This document shows, in pieces, positions 50,863 through 63,861 of a DNA stretch of 64,000 nucleotides. The stretch covers positions 12,783,724 to 12,847,723 of the forward strand of contig OU744736.1 in NCBI GenBank assembly GCA_916613615.1, given 5' to 3'. Position 1 is the first letter of the stretch. The number at the start of each line of letters is the position of its first letter. The notes under the pieces are model-generated. The model ran no database searches. It worked only from the letters and a program-made list of their open reading frames with translations, and was not told the DNA's origin. This DNA comes from Steromphala cineraria. Lineage: Eukaryota; Mollusca; Gastropoda; Trochida; Trochidae. The translations under genes and the position numbers were made by a program.

Positions 50863-53800
50863 TCGTTTTCATTTTGTACATGTACTTCCCCCTGCAAGAT
50901 TTTTGATACCTGTCGCTTTTGAGTATCTGATGTGCGCTTGTAGTTTTCGACTGCCAGGCTCCTGTGACCTGTTTGTTCTTTCACAATTTGATCGCCCATG
51001 CCAGCGTTGTAGAGTCTGGTTGCTGTAGACGCTCTCAGTGAGTGATTAGTGAAGTACCCTTCTAATCCAGCACTGCTCATGAGCCTCCTGACAACAGTAT
51101 CTAACTTGTTATGTCCAATACCCTGCTTGGAATACCTAACTTCCCCCTTTGGATTAGCTAAAGGTCTAAAATAGAACAGGTCTTCGTCTCTTTCTTTTGC
51201 AAGGTGGCTGGAATAAAGTTTGAAAAGTTTCACAGGGCACCGTTTGGAGTCTTCATTCTCGTATGCTCGAGCACTATGAGGATCTACTTTGCGGTGCTTC
51301 AAACCGCCCCTGTAAGTTTTCGATACTGTTTCTGTATACTGCAAGTACTTCTGACCATCACTATCGGATTTCACCTCAAAATTTCTGAAAGTCAACCTAC
51401 GGTGTTCTTCTCCACCCCTCAATCCACAGTTCATGCCTATTATCCAGAACAATGTATCGACCAGAACCTGCGGAGTTGATGAGCCTAACAATCCTTTGCT
51501 CCAAAGGATAGCTTCACGATCCTTGCCGATTACCTCGGCTTGTCTCCTTTGAATACCAACGCCTCGTTTGCATTTCTCTTGCATAACATTATCGATGGTC
51601 TGCTTCAGTCTTGAAAAAACTTGATCATTAAAAAAATCCAATCCTCTACCCTGGTGTCTAAAATGACGTTGTATCCCACACAAAATAGATAAGACACTTT
51701 CCCCTGGATAGTGATCCCCGTTTTCCTTTTTGAGGGCAATTATAAAGATACACAAGACAGTCGTAAGTTCATTGTCTGACATTTTATGTATCTCACGTTG
51801 ATTGTCTTTGACAATGTTGTGAGCTTCACCAATTGCCTTTTGAATTCATGGCGTCAGCAAGGAATTCTTGTCTCCATTTTGAAAACACGTTTAAGGACCA
51901 CTTGTTCTTCCTCAACGTGTTAGGTGGTACAAATGCCTTTCCATGATCTGTAATCATTGCATCAGAAACCTGGATGAACCTCCTCTCCGGTTCTGCAACA
52001 TAAAAGAAGATAATGGAATATGTATTTAGGTATTATAAGTTGTTTACGACATGATGGACGAAGAGCCTTAGATGTTCTAATCCAGTTCTATAATGAAATA
52101 CTGAGAAGTCCTTAAGACCATTTTGAAGAGATTTAAATGCACATGCAAAAAAAGAGCAATCATAACAGAACAAGTTGGTCTTTACAACATTAATTATTAA
52201 GTCTTTATCATTACCTTACTCTGTAGTACAATCAGTAGATGTGTCCTTAGTGTTTAGCACGCTTCTAGTTTCACCTGGAAAAATAGTGTAATCGTTACAT
52301 TCAAATATCTTATGATATATGGATTTCGACAAAAACAAATCGCTAAATGATGAATGCTTTGATGCACTGGAGGTCTGGAACCGTTTAAAGGCACCTATTT
52401 TCACTCTTACATTGGCTACTGAGGGAAAATGATGACATATGCACTTACCATAGCCACCAATTGAAGAAATGTTGAATTGATTTTAGCGGCTGCTGTTTTT
52501 GGTCATCGAGATTGTTTGCCAATTTAAATATTGGCGATATCATACTTAATGCGGAATAAATCCAACGTTGTATTATTTATTTCGAAACTCTCTTACAATC
52601 AACTTTATAACATGAATACGTTATATTTCCAAATATTGTTTATGCTAGATTACTTGAGTTCGTGAGGGAAGTAATATATAAAAAGATATTAATTATCTGT
52701 GCTTTGTTTGTATTTTAGTCAAATTGATGTGCGACTGTGCCTTCTTAGCTTAGTAAGAGAAAATAAAAAAGTTATTGTTTCAGCATCGTGTTATTTATCA
52801 ATTTAAGTAAAAAGTGTGTAAAGATGAGATGATGAAATCAAACAATGTCTTTAACTAATCGGTTATCACTTTCTACATTTTGAAAACTATATACTAGTAA
52901 TTGAACCCTGAATGTAACCAAGGGTTGTCAAACGTGTCGTGTAAACTACATTATCACCCCTGCTGGGCTCTTATAACATGTCTCACCCACCCTTATTCCC
53001 TTACAGTAAAACACAACTTTCACTCATGAGATATATTATTCTGCCAGTTCAATGTACATGTTTGTGTTGATATAGTGTGCTCATAATATCATTTAACAGA
53101 TTTTTTCAAGGTTCAATTACTCAATAATGAAATGGAAACAAAATTGTGTTTGGCGTTCATTTATTTTGTTGAAGATTTAAAATGGGAAATTCCACTAATT
53201 ATATAGAAATTTAATTTTTCCAATCAGCCTTATTTATTTTGTCTTCTTTTGGTTATTCTAAATATATATTTGAGGTGAAACATAATATCAATATACAATA
53301 CACGACCCTGTCAAAATATCGATTACACAACGTCGAATATAATATATAATAATTTTCCATACCTGGCTTCTGCCAGATTACGTGAGCTCCAACTTCAGAT
53401 GGTCCGTGAGGCCCGCCCATATTAGAAATGTCCACCGCATCCTCAATAGCATAGCACTGAGAGTCTGAAAAAGAGTCAAATGGTAAAACTAACAGTTCAG
53501 TCATATTTCGGCAAAGCAATAGGTTCTAGAAGCATATTACCGATTATCACAAAATGACAACACGTTTTCTGCCAGAAGAGAAGCTTACAATTGCAACTGT
53601 ATTGTTGGAGTAAGTGAGTTGGTGTTTTACGTGTTTTGAACAATATTTCAGTTATTAAACACGTGTGTCTTATTGGAGAAACAACCAACCTAAATGTAAA
53701 ATTTATAAACTACCTACTTACCTGTAATGTCATTGTGCGCCACGATGTCCAACAAAGCATCCAGACCACTGTCAGAATCAGTTACTGGTTCTGGTAATAA

Positions 53801-54165
53801 AAAGAAAAGTCAAATCATTCACACCCTTAAACATGAATCCTATATAGAAACAAGCGAATGTCTACTGTCTTATTTCCCGTGGTTTACGTGAGTGATATTA
53901 AATTGTCTATGCATTTACTTAAAAACTGTTTATAAGCCAGTGAACAAACACACTATAAAATCTGTTTTTATGTAAAATCGGCGTGTTAAAATTTTTCACC
54001 ACGTTAATAAACACTACTAGTTAAATTATGTACGCAAACAATATGCCTCTTCTTACCTGTTTCTACGATGTATTTTTGCTGGGTAAGCTGCGATTTCTCA
54101 AAATCATCTTCCAATTTAATCTCGGCTTCTTGTAACGCCTGACTGAGAAAGTCATCTCCTTCCAT
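50853..54165 (-). CDS. DUF3504/Crypton-type tyrosine recombinase, damaged
   Basis: Minus-strand exons: 54057-54165 (start MEGDDFLSQALQEAEIKLED), 53722-53790, 53363-53464, possibly 52220-52274, and 50853-51992. Exons 1-3 all end in phase 1 and encode an acidic N-terminal region. The last exon holds a 309-codon open frame from 51782 with the full tyrosine-recombinase set: R122 in GLRGGEEHR, H247-x-x-R250 in NHSLR, H273 in TGHRS and Y281 in ENYKR. This matches the catalytic domain of KIAA1958/ZMYM/QRICH1-type Crypton-derived proteins. Damage: upstream coding in the last exon (KWRQEFLADAM, about 51845) is one base out of frame with the catalytic part, and the small exon at 52220 has an extra base at its donor (ACAGAGTAAGG). 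The stop codon is supplied by element A3. It may be an element-borne recombinase or a decaying copy. Confidence 0.8.
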
Positions 54166-54215
54166 CGTCGAAGTCAATGAAGTGAGCGTGTAAATTTTTT
54201 ATCGACTTCGAGACG

Positions 54216-54286
54216 GGTGTTCATGGGAGATGAACCACCTAGCACGTGCATTGCACGTGCTAGGTGGTTCATCTCCCATGAACACC
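54216..54286. repeat. Perfect 35-bp-arm palindrome upstream of the recombinase
   Basis: 54216-54250 and 54252-54286 are exact reverse complements with a 1-nt spacer (core GCACGTGCA-T-TGCACGTGC). Weaker pairing continues outward to about 54200-54302. It starts 51 bp upstream of the recombinase ATG and ends about 25 bp from the right edge of the insertion. Confidence 0.88.
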
Positions 54287-56218
54287 TGTCTCTCAGTCGA
54301 TAACTATAATGTATTACACCTGGAGAATATGACGCAGTGAGACAAAAGATTATCGACAGAGAACGATCTCAAAAACTTGGTGCTTTGCTCAAACTTGCTC
54401 CACTGGAGCAGAAAGTTATCGAATTATTACTCACTGCAAAGAAGGAAGAAATAGAATCTGCTCGGGTGAACGGAACGATATTTCCTCCAGCTGTAAACTT
54501 TTTCAAGACAAAGAAACTGATAGAAAAAAGTCGTGTTTTCGAGATTATACAGCATATGCCGAAAGGTAAATATTTTCCCTTTTGTCCAACTGACTAATGA
54601 GTAATGTTTGGTCAACTGACCATCTGTCGAATCGATATCCGATTGCAGCGGTTACGTAATGTTGTGTACACGTGCAACTGTTATTATGGTTTGTCACGGA
54701 ACTATTTGTAAGTGATAATTGATAGTAGGTACGTTTTCCGTGTTTTTCTGATTGGAAACTAGGGGGAAATACTAGTTTCTATGAAGACGGTAATAAAGAA
54801 ATGTTTTATGTGCCATCGATATAAAAAATTACCGATTTAAATAAATACGTTGGCACCCATTTTAACTTTAACACCATATTGCCAATAAGCACATCATAAC
54901 TTGTCTTGCGTGATGAATTTTCCTATTCTATACGATTTATGTAAAATCATTTTTTTTAACCAAGCTGAAAACGTTTATAGTCAACAAATCATTTTACACA
55001 ATGTATTTATTGTAGAATTTTGAGCTTCAATAATATCAATCATTTTGCTAGCCGTACACGTTTTTACCTGAGTTTCTTAAGTTAAATAAATAAACAAACA
55101 AGATACCTTAAGTTCATGATACTGTGGTACTGAGATAAATAAGTATTCTGTATTACCATCACACAATAGTTATATGATGTCTAGTTTGACATTGAAATGT
55201 AATCATAATAAAACGTTTGGGAAGACCGAGACAGTTTATTTGTAGAAATAAACCTCGTGTCTATTATGTAGTCATTTAGACAAATAATTTTCTAGAGCTC
55301 TGCTGTATGTTTTATTCCAGAACAGCAATCGTCTGGTCGCAAACTCGTTAATTAAATAAGAGTATGTTATCTTTACTGTTGTTATTGATAATATCATTAA
55401 TAAGATGTTAACCATAATAGGGTACTTTATTTAGATATGCTTGTTTTGATGATTCATAGCACATACTCTAAAGGTTATACAACCCAACACTGTGCAATGT
55501 ACAAAAGGCTATCAACATACTAATGTGAAATGAATAGCGGTTAATCCGTACAGGGTACTGGATTGAGTTACATAAGCCGACATAAGTAACATAATCCTAA
55601 CAATCTCTGCCAGGTGATTGATTTTCAATATGGACATTTTGATGTCTATATATTTGAATAACTTTAGATGATTATGCTATGTGCAATCACATTTACGACA
55701 GTCATGCTTTGGCACAAATGAACCAAAATAATATATTGTGATGGAATCCCGTACATTTACGTTGTTTTGTTAAATGACTTAATCAATTATGGAAACACAG
55801 AAAATTAAAAATAATCAATAAAAGCAGAAATGATAAAATATTTCCGCCTCTTCCATACCAATAGACCATTGGTATATAGAGGACGGAATATTATTATCTA
55901 TATTTTTATACTTTTAAATATTGACTATTCAAGTTATCTTTTAGAGAAAAAAAAGGTGAAACATATTAGGAAGAAAATCTTTATAATTGAGTAACCTGTC
56001 TTCATTTTTTATGTCGCCACGCCGTTCGCTAGTCTTGTTACATATTGTATCGTATCCTAAGATGTAGAAATAAATTTCCCTGAATAAATTTCCGTGTATG
56101 GAATTACAAAGGAGGTAAAACCAGTGGTTACAACATTCTTCCTGTTAGCAAGTGGGTCAACAACGATGGACGGCTGACAACGACTCGTTACAAATAAAAT
56201 TTACAAATTCCGAATATC

Positions 56219-56325
56219 TTAAAGGGGCAATCTTATTTATAACTTGTCTTTAAATAAGAACCATTTATTTTCATTTTCCTGACATCACCTTTTATTCCCC
56301 CTTAAAACATGCTACTGCCCCTTTG
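56219..56325. mobile_element. Internally deleted TTAA-type MITE in copy 2 intron 1
   Basis: TTAA with AGGGGCAA on the left and 'acatgctactgcccctttga' on the right are retained, but only about 100 bp remain against 340 bp in copy 1 (29564-29904). Confidence 0.65.
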
Positions 56326-56674
56326 AGGCTTATTATTTCCATTTTTAATTATATGATCTACCGATATGATCTTATGCAAAGATTACACCAATCAATCATG
56401 TTCATCCTGCATGTAATAATCAGAATCTCCTGGTTGCTGCTAATCGCCGCTAAGTTGCTACACTCGAACCTTTTATTTAGATGTACTACAGCAAGGTTTT
56501 GAATAGCCAGTGACTTGGAGTAGCTCGTGGAAGTCCTTACGTGTCAATCATAAACTTTAAGCAGTTCAAAGTTAAAGCTGCATTCAAATAAAGTTGAACG
56601 TTACCAGAAAGATTATTGAAGCAATATTATTCCTGTTCCACGACTAGCACTAAGTGGGAATGTAAAGCAGGCAC

Positions 56675-57035
56675 GAAGCTTTCATTCTCTCCCCACAGAG
56701 GCAGATCAAGTCATGTTGATTTAGCCTCTGTTATATTACGCCGAGTTTGTGGGATAGAATGGGAGATGCCTGATTGGAGGCAATCAAAGTTAGTTGTGCA
56801 ATCAGAGACACTGTTCTTAAATCATCGTTTTGGCTAATAAATCGATAACATTGTGATATGAACCACCCTTTCCATGCGAGAAGCGTTGTCATTTGCTAAA
56901 GAAATTCAAATGGATAGTTTTGCAAATGTTTTCCGCAAGGGAAAACTGGCGGAACCCACGGATTTCGGTGTAATAGAATAGAGGCTAAATCAGCATGACT
57001 TGGTCTGCCTCTGTGGATAGAGAATGGAAGCTATA
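56675..57035. mobile_element. ~360-bp MITE specific to ADGF copy 2 intron 1
   Basis: Inverted ends AGCTTTCATTCTCTCCCCAC and AGCTTCCATTCTCTATCCAC (minus strand) extend about 68 bp with few mismatches, both including CACAGAGGCAGA and TGATTTAGCCTCT. Copy 1 has an empty site at about 30870 ('gcaggcaggatgttataag'). Confidence 0.75.
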
Positions 57036-58509
57036 AGAAATCCGTTTTTTTGAGTAAGAAATATTCACTTCAATACGTTTTCCTTGTTCCTCTCACCAAA
57101 GAAAGAATGACAATATGTCCAAAAAGTAGAATTATGCAGGTGTGTTCAACGTTCACAGTATATGTCCTGATAAGGAAGCTATTCTTTTGCCCGAATGTTA
57201 TCTTGACCTAGAAAATCAACTTTTGTGTCTTGAATCTTGACCATAATCATTCTAGGGCAAACAAATAATAATTTAAAACATTTTACCTTAACATATGAAA
57301 CTTATAACATGTAACAGTTTTCGATGAAAAGCTTGCGGAACTGTTTGTATTCCATTTTGTGTTAAGGCATTATTGCATATGATGAGACGTGAGAGAAAAT
57401 ATATACCCGAGTGAGAAAGCGAGCCCAGAGTTTCTATTCTAAAACAAGGGTATTTGACAACTGAATTTCGACTCAATATGAAAAGTAAGATTCGTATATA
57501 CATTATAGTACATCACCAGAAGGTCAAGTGCTGGAAATATCTTCCTTCATCCAAATATCTAGAAGTATTTCAATAATATATGGAAAACTTCGTAACGCAG
57601 GGATCGTTTTCATATTCAAAATGGTGTTGAAGTGTTCTGTAAACTTAACCACCACTTATATCTTATATCTTCACAGTGATAAGAGATAATGTTTGTCGTG
57701 TAAAAATGAAGAAATATATCATGGTAACATCGACTATTGTATAAAGTGGGATTACTTGAATTAACATGCCTTCAATTTCAGTAGAAGCCCAAGTGCTTGA
57801 CAAATTTTACAAAAAGTAGCCCATGGGTTTCTAAAAAATATAAAAAATCCCGATTAGAGTGTGTAGCATTGTGTCACGTTTTGAGGCAGAAAAATCACTT
57901 TTTACAATCTCATTAAAATATGACATATATGGCTTCACTACGCTTCTTATAATCTGCGTAATGCAGTGAATAATAAAGTAATTCAATTAATGCTAATTTA
58001 ATGAGATTGAACTTTTAAAACCTTTTTTTTTCAAATATTTTTTATTCAGTTCAATTCAGCAGGTAATGCCAGGTATACATTTGATTCAGGTCATGTATTA
58101 CATTGTTATATGATGAAGCGCCCTTAAAATATTGGCTACATGGGTGCAATATATGCAATCATAACACATTGATAAAGGTTTTCCATTTGGCATGAAATGA
58201 AGGTAGAGTATTATTTTTATATGCAATAATGTTTTCAACTTTTAAAAACTTATTTTCGTTACTTCTTTTAATGATTTCAAAGCACTCTCATACAACATGC
58301 GCATGTAGATATACCTCCAGTGTCAGACTCAATCTAATTGTACGTTGACTGAATTTCCTAGTGTCAAAATCCTACTACGGCATTTGTAAGTTTTCAGCCT
58401 AACACCTTACATCAATCATCATCCTGCTTCAGATGCGTATTTGAATCCGCTGAGCTCTTGCAATACCTTGAGATCTATCAGATGAAATGGTGAACCAGGA
58501 ACTAGATTT

Positions 58510-58595
58510 TCGAAGCTCTCTTAGTGCTAAGATAGTCGTCAAGTACCATACATTAACATTAACTCAAGGCTATCTTACAACTAAGAGAGCTTCGA
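58510..58595. repeat. Inverted repeat with 15-bp arms before copy 2 exon 2
   Basis: CGAAGCTCTCTTAGT and ACTAAGAGAGCTTCG lie about 55 bp apart, 50 bp upstream of exon 2 of copy 2. They are absent in copy 1, where the same position follows A1 and reads 'gagctacagagccaaaggc'. Confidence 0.6.
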
Positions 58596-60227
58596 GCTAC
58601 AGAGTCAACGTCTTTAAAGTTTTTATGTTCTTGCTATCTTTTCCAGGTGGCGCTCTACATACCCATGATTCTTCGATAACCAGCATAGAATGGCTCGTCA
58701 TGAACGTGACATATCGGCCAAACTGCTACATGTGTTACGACAAAAATGGCGTTCTAAACATGCATTTCTACAAATCACCTCCATCAGATGAAAGTAAGTA
58801 ATGTAAAATGCTATAAACAATGTGGCTCTGACTGTAATAAATATATAAATATACATTCTAACTTACATATATCTATCATCATTTGACCAACCTAATAGCT
58901 TAGAGGAAGAATATGATACATATTGTTCAATTGATACACTATGAATATAAAATGACATTCATGTATTAAAGAATATTTGAAGTATTGTTTATTGATACCA
59001 ATTATAGATGCAGAAAAATATATTTTATTAATATAGGTGAAAGCACTTAATGTTTTAATTTTAAATTTGACTCGCACAATTTGCCAAATCCAATCTATTA
59101 TTATTGTTTATATCTGAATGTTTTGGCTATTCCAGAATGTTCATGGAAGACGGTTAAATCACAGAGAGATGCATCAGGCGACGTGAAAGCATTTGATCAG
59201 TAGTAAGTATTTACAAATCCTCGATAATCCATGCAGAGTAAAAATTGCTTATTATTGTGAGCATTTTACGCGCGATTCAAATGCAACTGACTCCGCACCA
59301 ATGACCAATGCAAGGGGAAAATGTTTGTTCAAAGGGTGATTGCATAGGCTTGGTAACTCTGATTCTCTGAAACTGTCGTAAGTTTATACTAGATTATAGA
59401 GAATGGGTGCCTTGGGGAATGAACATAAGAATTTGGCTTTTCAGGCATGCTTTTCTCATTGCATAAAAGGGCGATTGGAGACAATTTTTAATGATGTACG
59501 TTTCAAGTCCATGATTGAACATGAGGCATTGAATTGAAACTATCTTGTTTTTATTTGTTCTGTTTAAGAATTAGAAAGTAGATATTAAGCTCGAACATTG
59601 TGAAACATCAACAAAAATAGCGTTTTTCATTATAAGAATCAAAATTTTCCTTTAAGGGTATCGTTCCGTATGTAAGCTTTAATCTGTTGTGCTTATCAAT
59701 ATCATATATACCAATCCAGAGCAAACTTCTCCATTCCATGATGCATTTTGTACTAAGATCTCCCCATCTCTTTTCAGTCTTATAGGAAACATCAGCATCG
59801 TTGTAGACAACCCTGACGAAGTCTACGTCACTGTGAACGACGTATGGAAGAGGTTCGAGGGATATTTTCAGGTGGTGAACGGTCTCTTCTTCTACGAGCC
59901 CGTGTTCCGAGACTATTTTCTTCAAGCACTGACAGAGTTCCAAGCTGACTACGTACAATATATTGAAATCAGAGCTCTTCTTCCGGAGGTAAGGGAAAAC
60001 CACCAATATATTCATGTATAGGCTTATAATTGTTTCTCTAAATAAAAACAGTTTAGTCCCTAATTTCTCTCCGCAGGGGTTACTTGAATCATTTCTAGCC
60101 CAGTTGCCTCTTCTACAAGTAAATAGTTTCTTGGCTAGATCTGCAGTAACCTGATAAGTTTCTATCAATAGAAGACGAGTACTATTGTGTTGACTGCGTA
60201 GATTGTGTTTATTCCCAGTAACCCCCT

Positions 60228-60938
60228 TGCAGGTCTGAGAGGCCTAATGGGCTTATGACATGGTGTCCGGTGACCGTCCGTCCGTCCGTCCATCCGTCCG
60301 TGTGCATGTTCTACTCTCTAAAGAACCAAGAGGCGCAGATAGCTGAAATTTTGTATACAGACTAGTGAGGAGTATAATCTATTGGTTTGGTGACCCTTTG
60401 GTTCCTAATCAGGGCCACAGGGGCCACGCCCTTAAAACATATTTTTGTCTTCATCTACAGCGGCAAATAGCCCAGAAACTTGAAACCTTTGAGACAGAGT
60501 CTTTGCGAAATGGAAATTATAAATAGATTTGGTGATCATGTGGCCCCTTATGAGGGCTTGTGAACCTTTGGAACCTATGCCCTAAATTATTGATTGCAAA
60601 GTTGTAAGCCCTCTTTGTCTTACTCAATTACTTCACTTCGTTACACCCTTTTATATTTTCTTGAATGTTTGAGCAATTTTCATTTCTGAACTGATTACCG
60701 GCATCTGAAATCACATCGCCTTCATATCTAATTTTAAAATTGGTGACCCTGTGGCTCCTTCTTAAACCACTTTTCATCTTCTTCTCTAGAAGCACAAGGC
60801 ATAGAATGAAGAAATGTTGTGTATAGACGCTTTAGGTAAAGGGAATTCAAACAAAATTGTACATTTGGTGACACTGCGGCCCTACCAAAGGGGGAACCAA
60901 ATTGACCACACCTGGATATGAAGACTGATGAGCTACCG
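60228..60938 (+). mobile_element. Degenerate family-A element in copy 2 intron 4
   Basis: Counterpart of 34510-35285: 'ggcttatgacatggtgtccgg', GTCC tract 60270-60302, decayed core units and end GACTGATGAGCTACC. Confidence 0.7.
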
Positions 60939-60945
60939 AGCAAGG

Positions 60946-61419
60946 GACTCTATTTTTAGCTCATCAGGTCTGAAAGACCGGATGGGCTTATGGCATGGCA
61001 TGGCGTCCGGCGTGCGTCTATCCGTTCGTCCGTTCGTCCGTCCGTCCATCCGTAAACTGTTCACTTTTTCGACTTCTTCTCTTTAGGACACTAGGTTTGG
61101 TAAATCCTTGTCAAAACCTTAAAACCCTTTTTTAATCTTCTCCTCCATACCCAAAAGGCCTAGAGTGCTGAAAAGTTGTGTGTAGACTCATTGGCCAATG
61201 GGGATTCACCCTTTTTAGCTAATTTCACCGTTTTCTAAGGAAGCGTCAGGCCTAGAAAGTTGAAACTTTGTGTGCGGACTCCTAAGTTAGATAAGGAGGA
61301 TTCCAAAGTATACATTTTGTGATCCTGTGGCCCCATGTAAGGGGTGAACCACATTTGCCACACCTAAAGCAAAATTGATATGAAGTCTGATGAACTACAG
61401 AGCCACTGGCTCTATTTTC
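60946..61419 (+). mobile_element. Short family-A element, copy 2 only
   Basis: It begins TTTTTAGCTCATCAGG with stem-loop (GGTCT-GAA-AGACC) and GGCTTATGGCATGGC, then GTCC tract 61015-61052 and about two core units. It ends TGATGAACTACA plus AGAGCC-ACT-GGCTCT and T-run. It abuts the older element at 60228-60938 and is not found in copy 1 intron 4. Confidence 0.8.
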
Positions 61420-63534
61420 AAAGTTTATGTTACTTTGCGATATTTTTCGTTTTTCGTAGTTACACTGTATACCAATCTTAACCATTTTATGCCTATGCTT
61501 TTATACTTTATTTTGTCAAACATGACAGTTTAAAAATAGTCTAGATAAGTGATATTATTCCACTTTTACCATGATGTATCAACAGCATATGAAAAAAAAG
61601 ATATGAAACTAGATATGTCTATACATATTTCACTATGATATCGATGTTTTCGTGTTTGCAGCTGTACGATCTAGATGGCACGAAATACGACGCTGAATAC
61701 ACATTGAACGTCTACCGGAATCTCACCCAACAGTTCGTCCAGGCAAACCCGACATTTATAGGATGTAAAATCATACAAAGCGGCATCAGGTATGTTATCT
61801 GTACACTGCATCTCACAAAATAAGCACAGTTACCCTTAAACCAATTCTATAGGCGCTGCAGTTAATTCAATTCGGTGAGATATACATGGAAATTAGACTT
61901 ATAATTGGCACGGATGCCTGAATTGTATATTGGTATTCATCAAGTCCACACAAAAAACCGTCACATAATTTAAAGGCTTGTTTCTTTACGATATCATTTA
62001 AATCATATTGAAACAATCATTTGTACCTGGTCGCGGTTTCTGATCTGAGTATCGCTTCCTTAGGCTTTACTAGGTGACTTTTGCACTCAAGTCAATCAGC
62101 GACAAGTGTTGAAATAAAACGCGCTAATATTCTGCGTTGAAATGTAATAAAAATGTAACAGACAAAGTTAGAACACGTCGGAAGTTGAGGTTTTAGCGGC
62201 TTTACGATTGATTGATTATATGCAAGATCGATAGACAATGCCACCTGACAAGGCTCTTAAGAAGAAGCACTCATATCAGAACATGATTAGATACGAGTGG
62301 TGGTTTCGATATCCTTTCAATGATATTGTTAAGGAATCCGCCGGTTTGTTTTCATGAGATTTTATTTGGCCTTGATGAATACTGAAATACCAAATATACT
62401 CTTTAAAGTGTGTCACACATGCACCCGCCCCTCTTATGAATAATGTGTACGTGTTTTTAACATCGAATTGAATGGATAAGGCGCTCATAAAATGCCCAAT
62501 CTATACGGTTATATCGTACTCTATGTGTAGTCTTACGACAGGGTATGTTTCTTAAAACTGACAACGCTTACTAATTTGAATTTAATAGAATGGGCAACAC
62601 ATGTTAAATGGAAATAAATTGTAAATTGGAATATGGGGATGTCACGAAAAAGTAATTTAATTTACTAATCGCAAGACAATCTTTAATAAAACAAGAATTT
62701 TATAAACGAACGCATCAATATTTCTTAAATTGTCCTAACTTGAAATATTAAGGAGTTTTGATATCGCCTTTTGCAGTTTTTTTTGTCCTGATACGTTAAA
62801 AAGTATTCTTTGAGTACGGATAATCGAGGAAATTAATCTTGATTATATTACTATTCAATGGGCCTGTTTAGCAAATGTGTATTGATCATTTTCGACCTCC
62901 CTTCAGATCGTTCTCTGTGTCAAGCATCATGGACAACCTGCAGCAGGCAATCCGGCTCTACAAGAAGTACCCTGACATATTCCGGGGGTACGACCTGGTG
63001 GGCCAGGAGGGGACGGGGAACCCCCTACACTTCTACCTGAAGGACCTGCTCTACCCCTCCCAACACTCCCCTCCCATCGACATACCTTACTACTTCCACG
63101 CCGGGGAGACAGGTGAGCTACTCACGTTAAAGTGGAGCCTGCTCTAGGCATAACATGCTGCCACAGTGACTCATACATATTGACACATCAATCAAATATG
63201 ACCCATTGACATCAGAACGACAAAAGTGTGACAAAATTCAGTACACCATGAAAAAGTAGACATTTTCTGAATTTCACATTTATTTGGTCATAATGCAATC
63301 CTGTCATAATTTCTCCTGGAGTAATGTTTGCATTAGAACAGTCTATGCTGGTACTGAAGCGCACGTAAAATACCAGAAAAGCTACATGTAACTAGTTAAA
63401 GTGTCCTAATAGTTGGAATGGCTATCCCATACAATATGCAAGACATGAAAGAATCAACATATCTTGATATTTTGAAATCAATACCAGATAATATTTCATT
63501 GTCATTGACACTTAACTCGCTTTATCAAAGATGA

Positions 63535-63861
<327 letters not shown>

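Larger units (their letters stand above)
48995..54310. mobile_element. ~5.3-kb insertion carrying a tyrosine recombinase gene
   Basis: Exon 1 of ADGF copy 2 is interrupted exactly here compared with copy 1 (GTGCCG then GTATTACACC in the intact exon). The left junction reads GCCG-TTACAC and the right TG-TATTACACC, so a TTACAC duplication with loss of three bases is possible but unproven. The insert holds a minus-strand DUF3504/Crypton-type recombinase gene, a pearl-like element and short palindromes near both ends. Minus-strand AATAAA (TTTATT near 49170) could end the recombinase transcript. Confidence 0.75.

Noticed and set aside
48995..54310. Treating the insertion as a normal intron of ADGF copy 2
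   Set aside because: The junctions lack a GT donor and AG acceptor (GCCG-TT and ATG-TATT), and copy 1 has no intron at this place.
59608..60168. 186-codon open frame on the minus strand
   Set aside because: It is antisense to exon 4 of ADGF copy 2 and its flanks; the sense exon has matching splice sites and family motifs.
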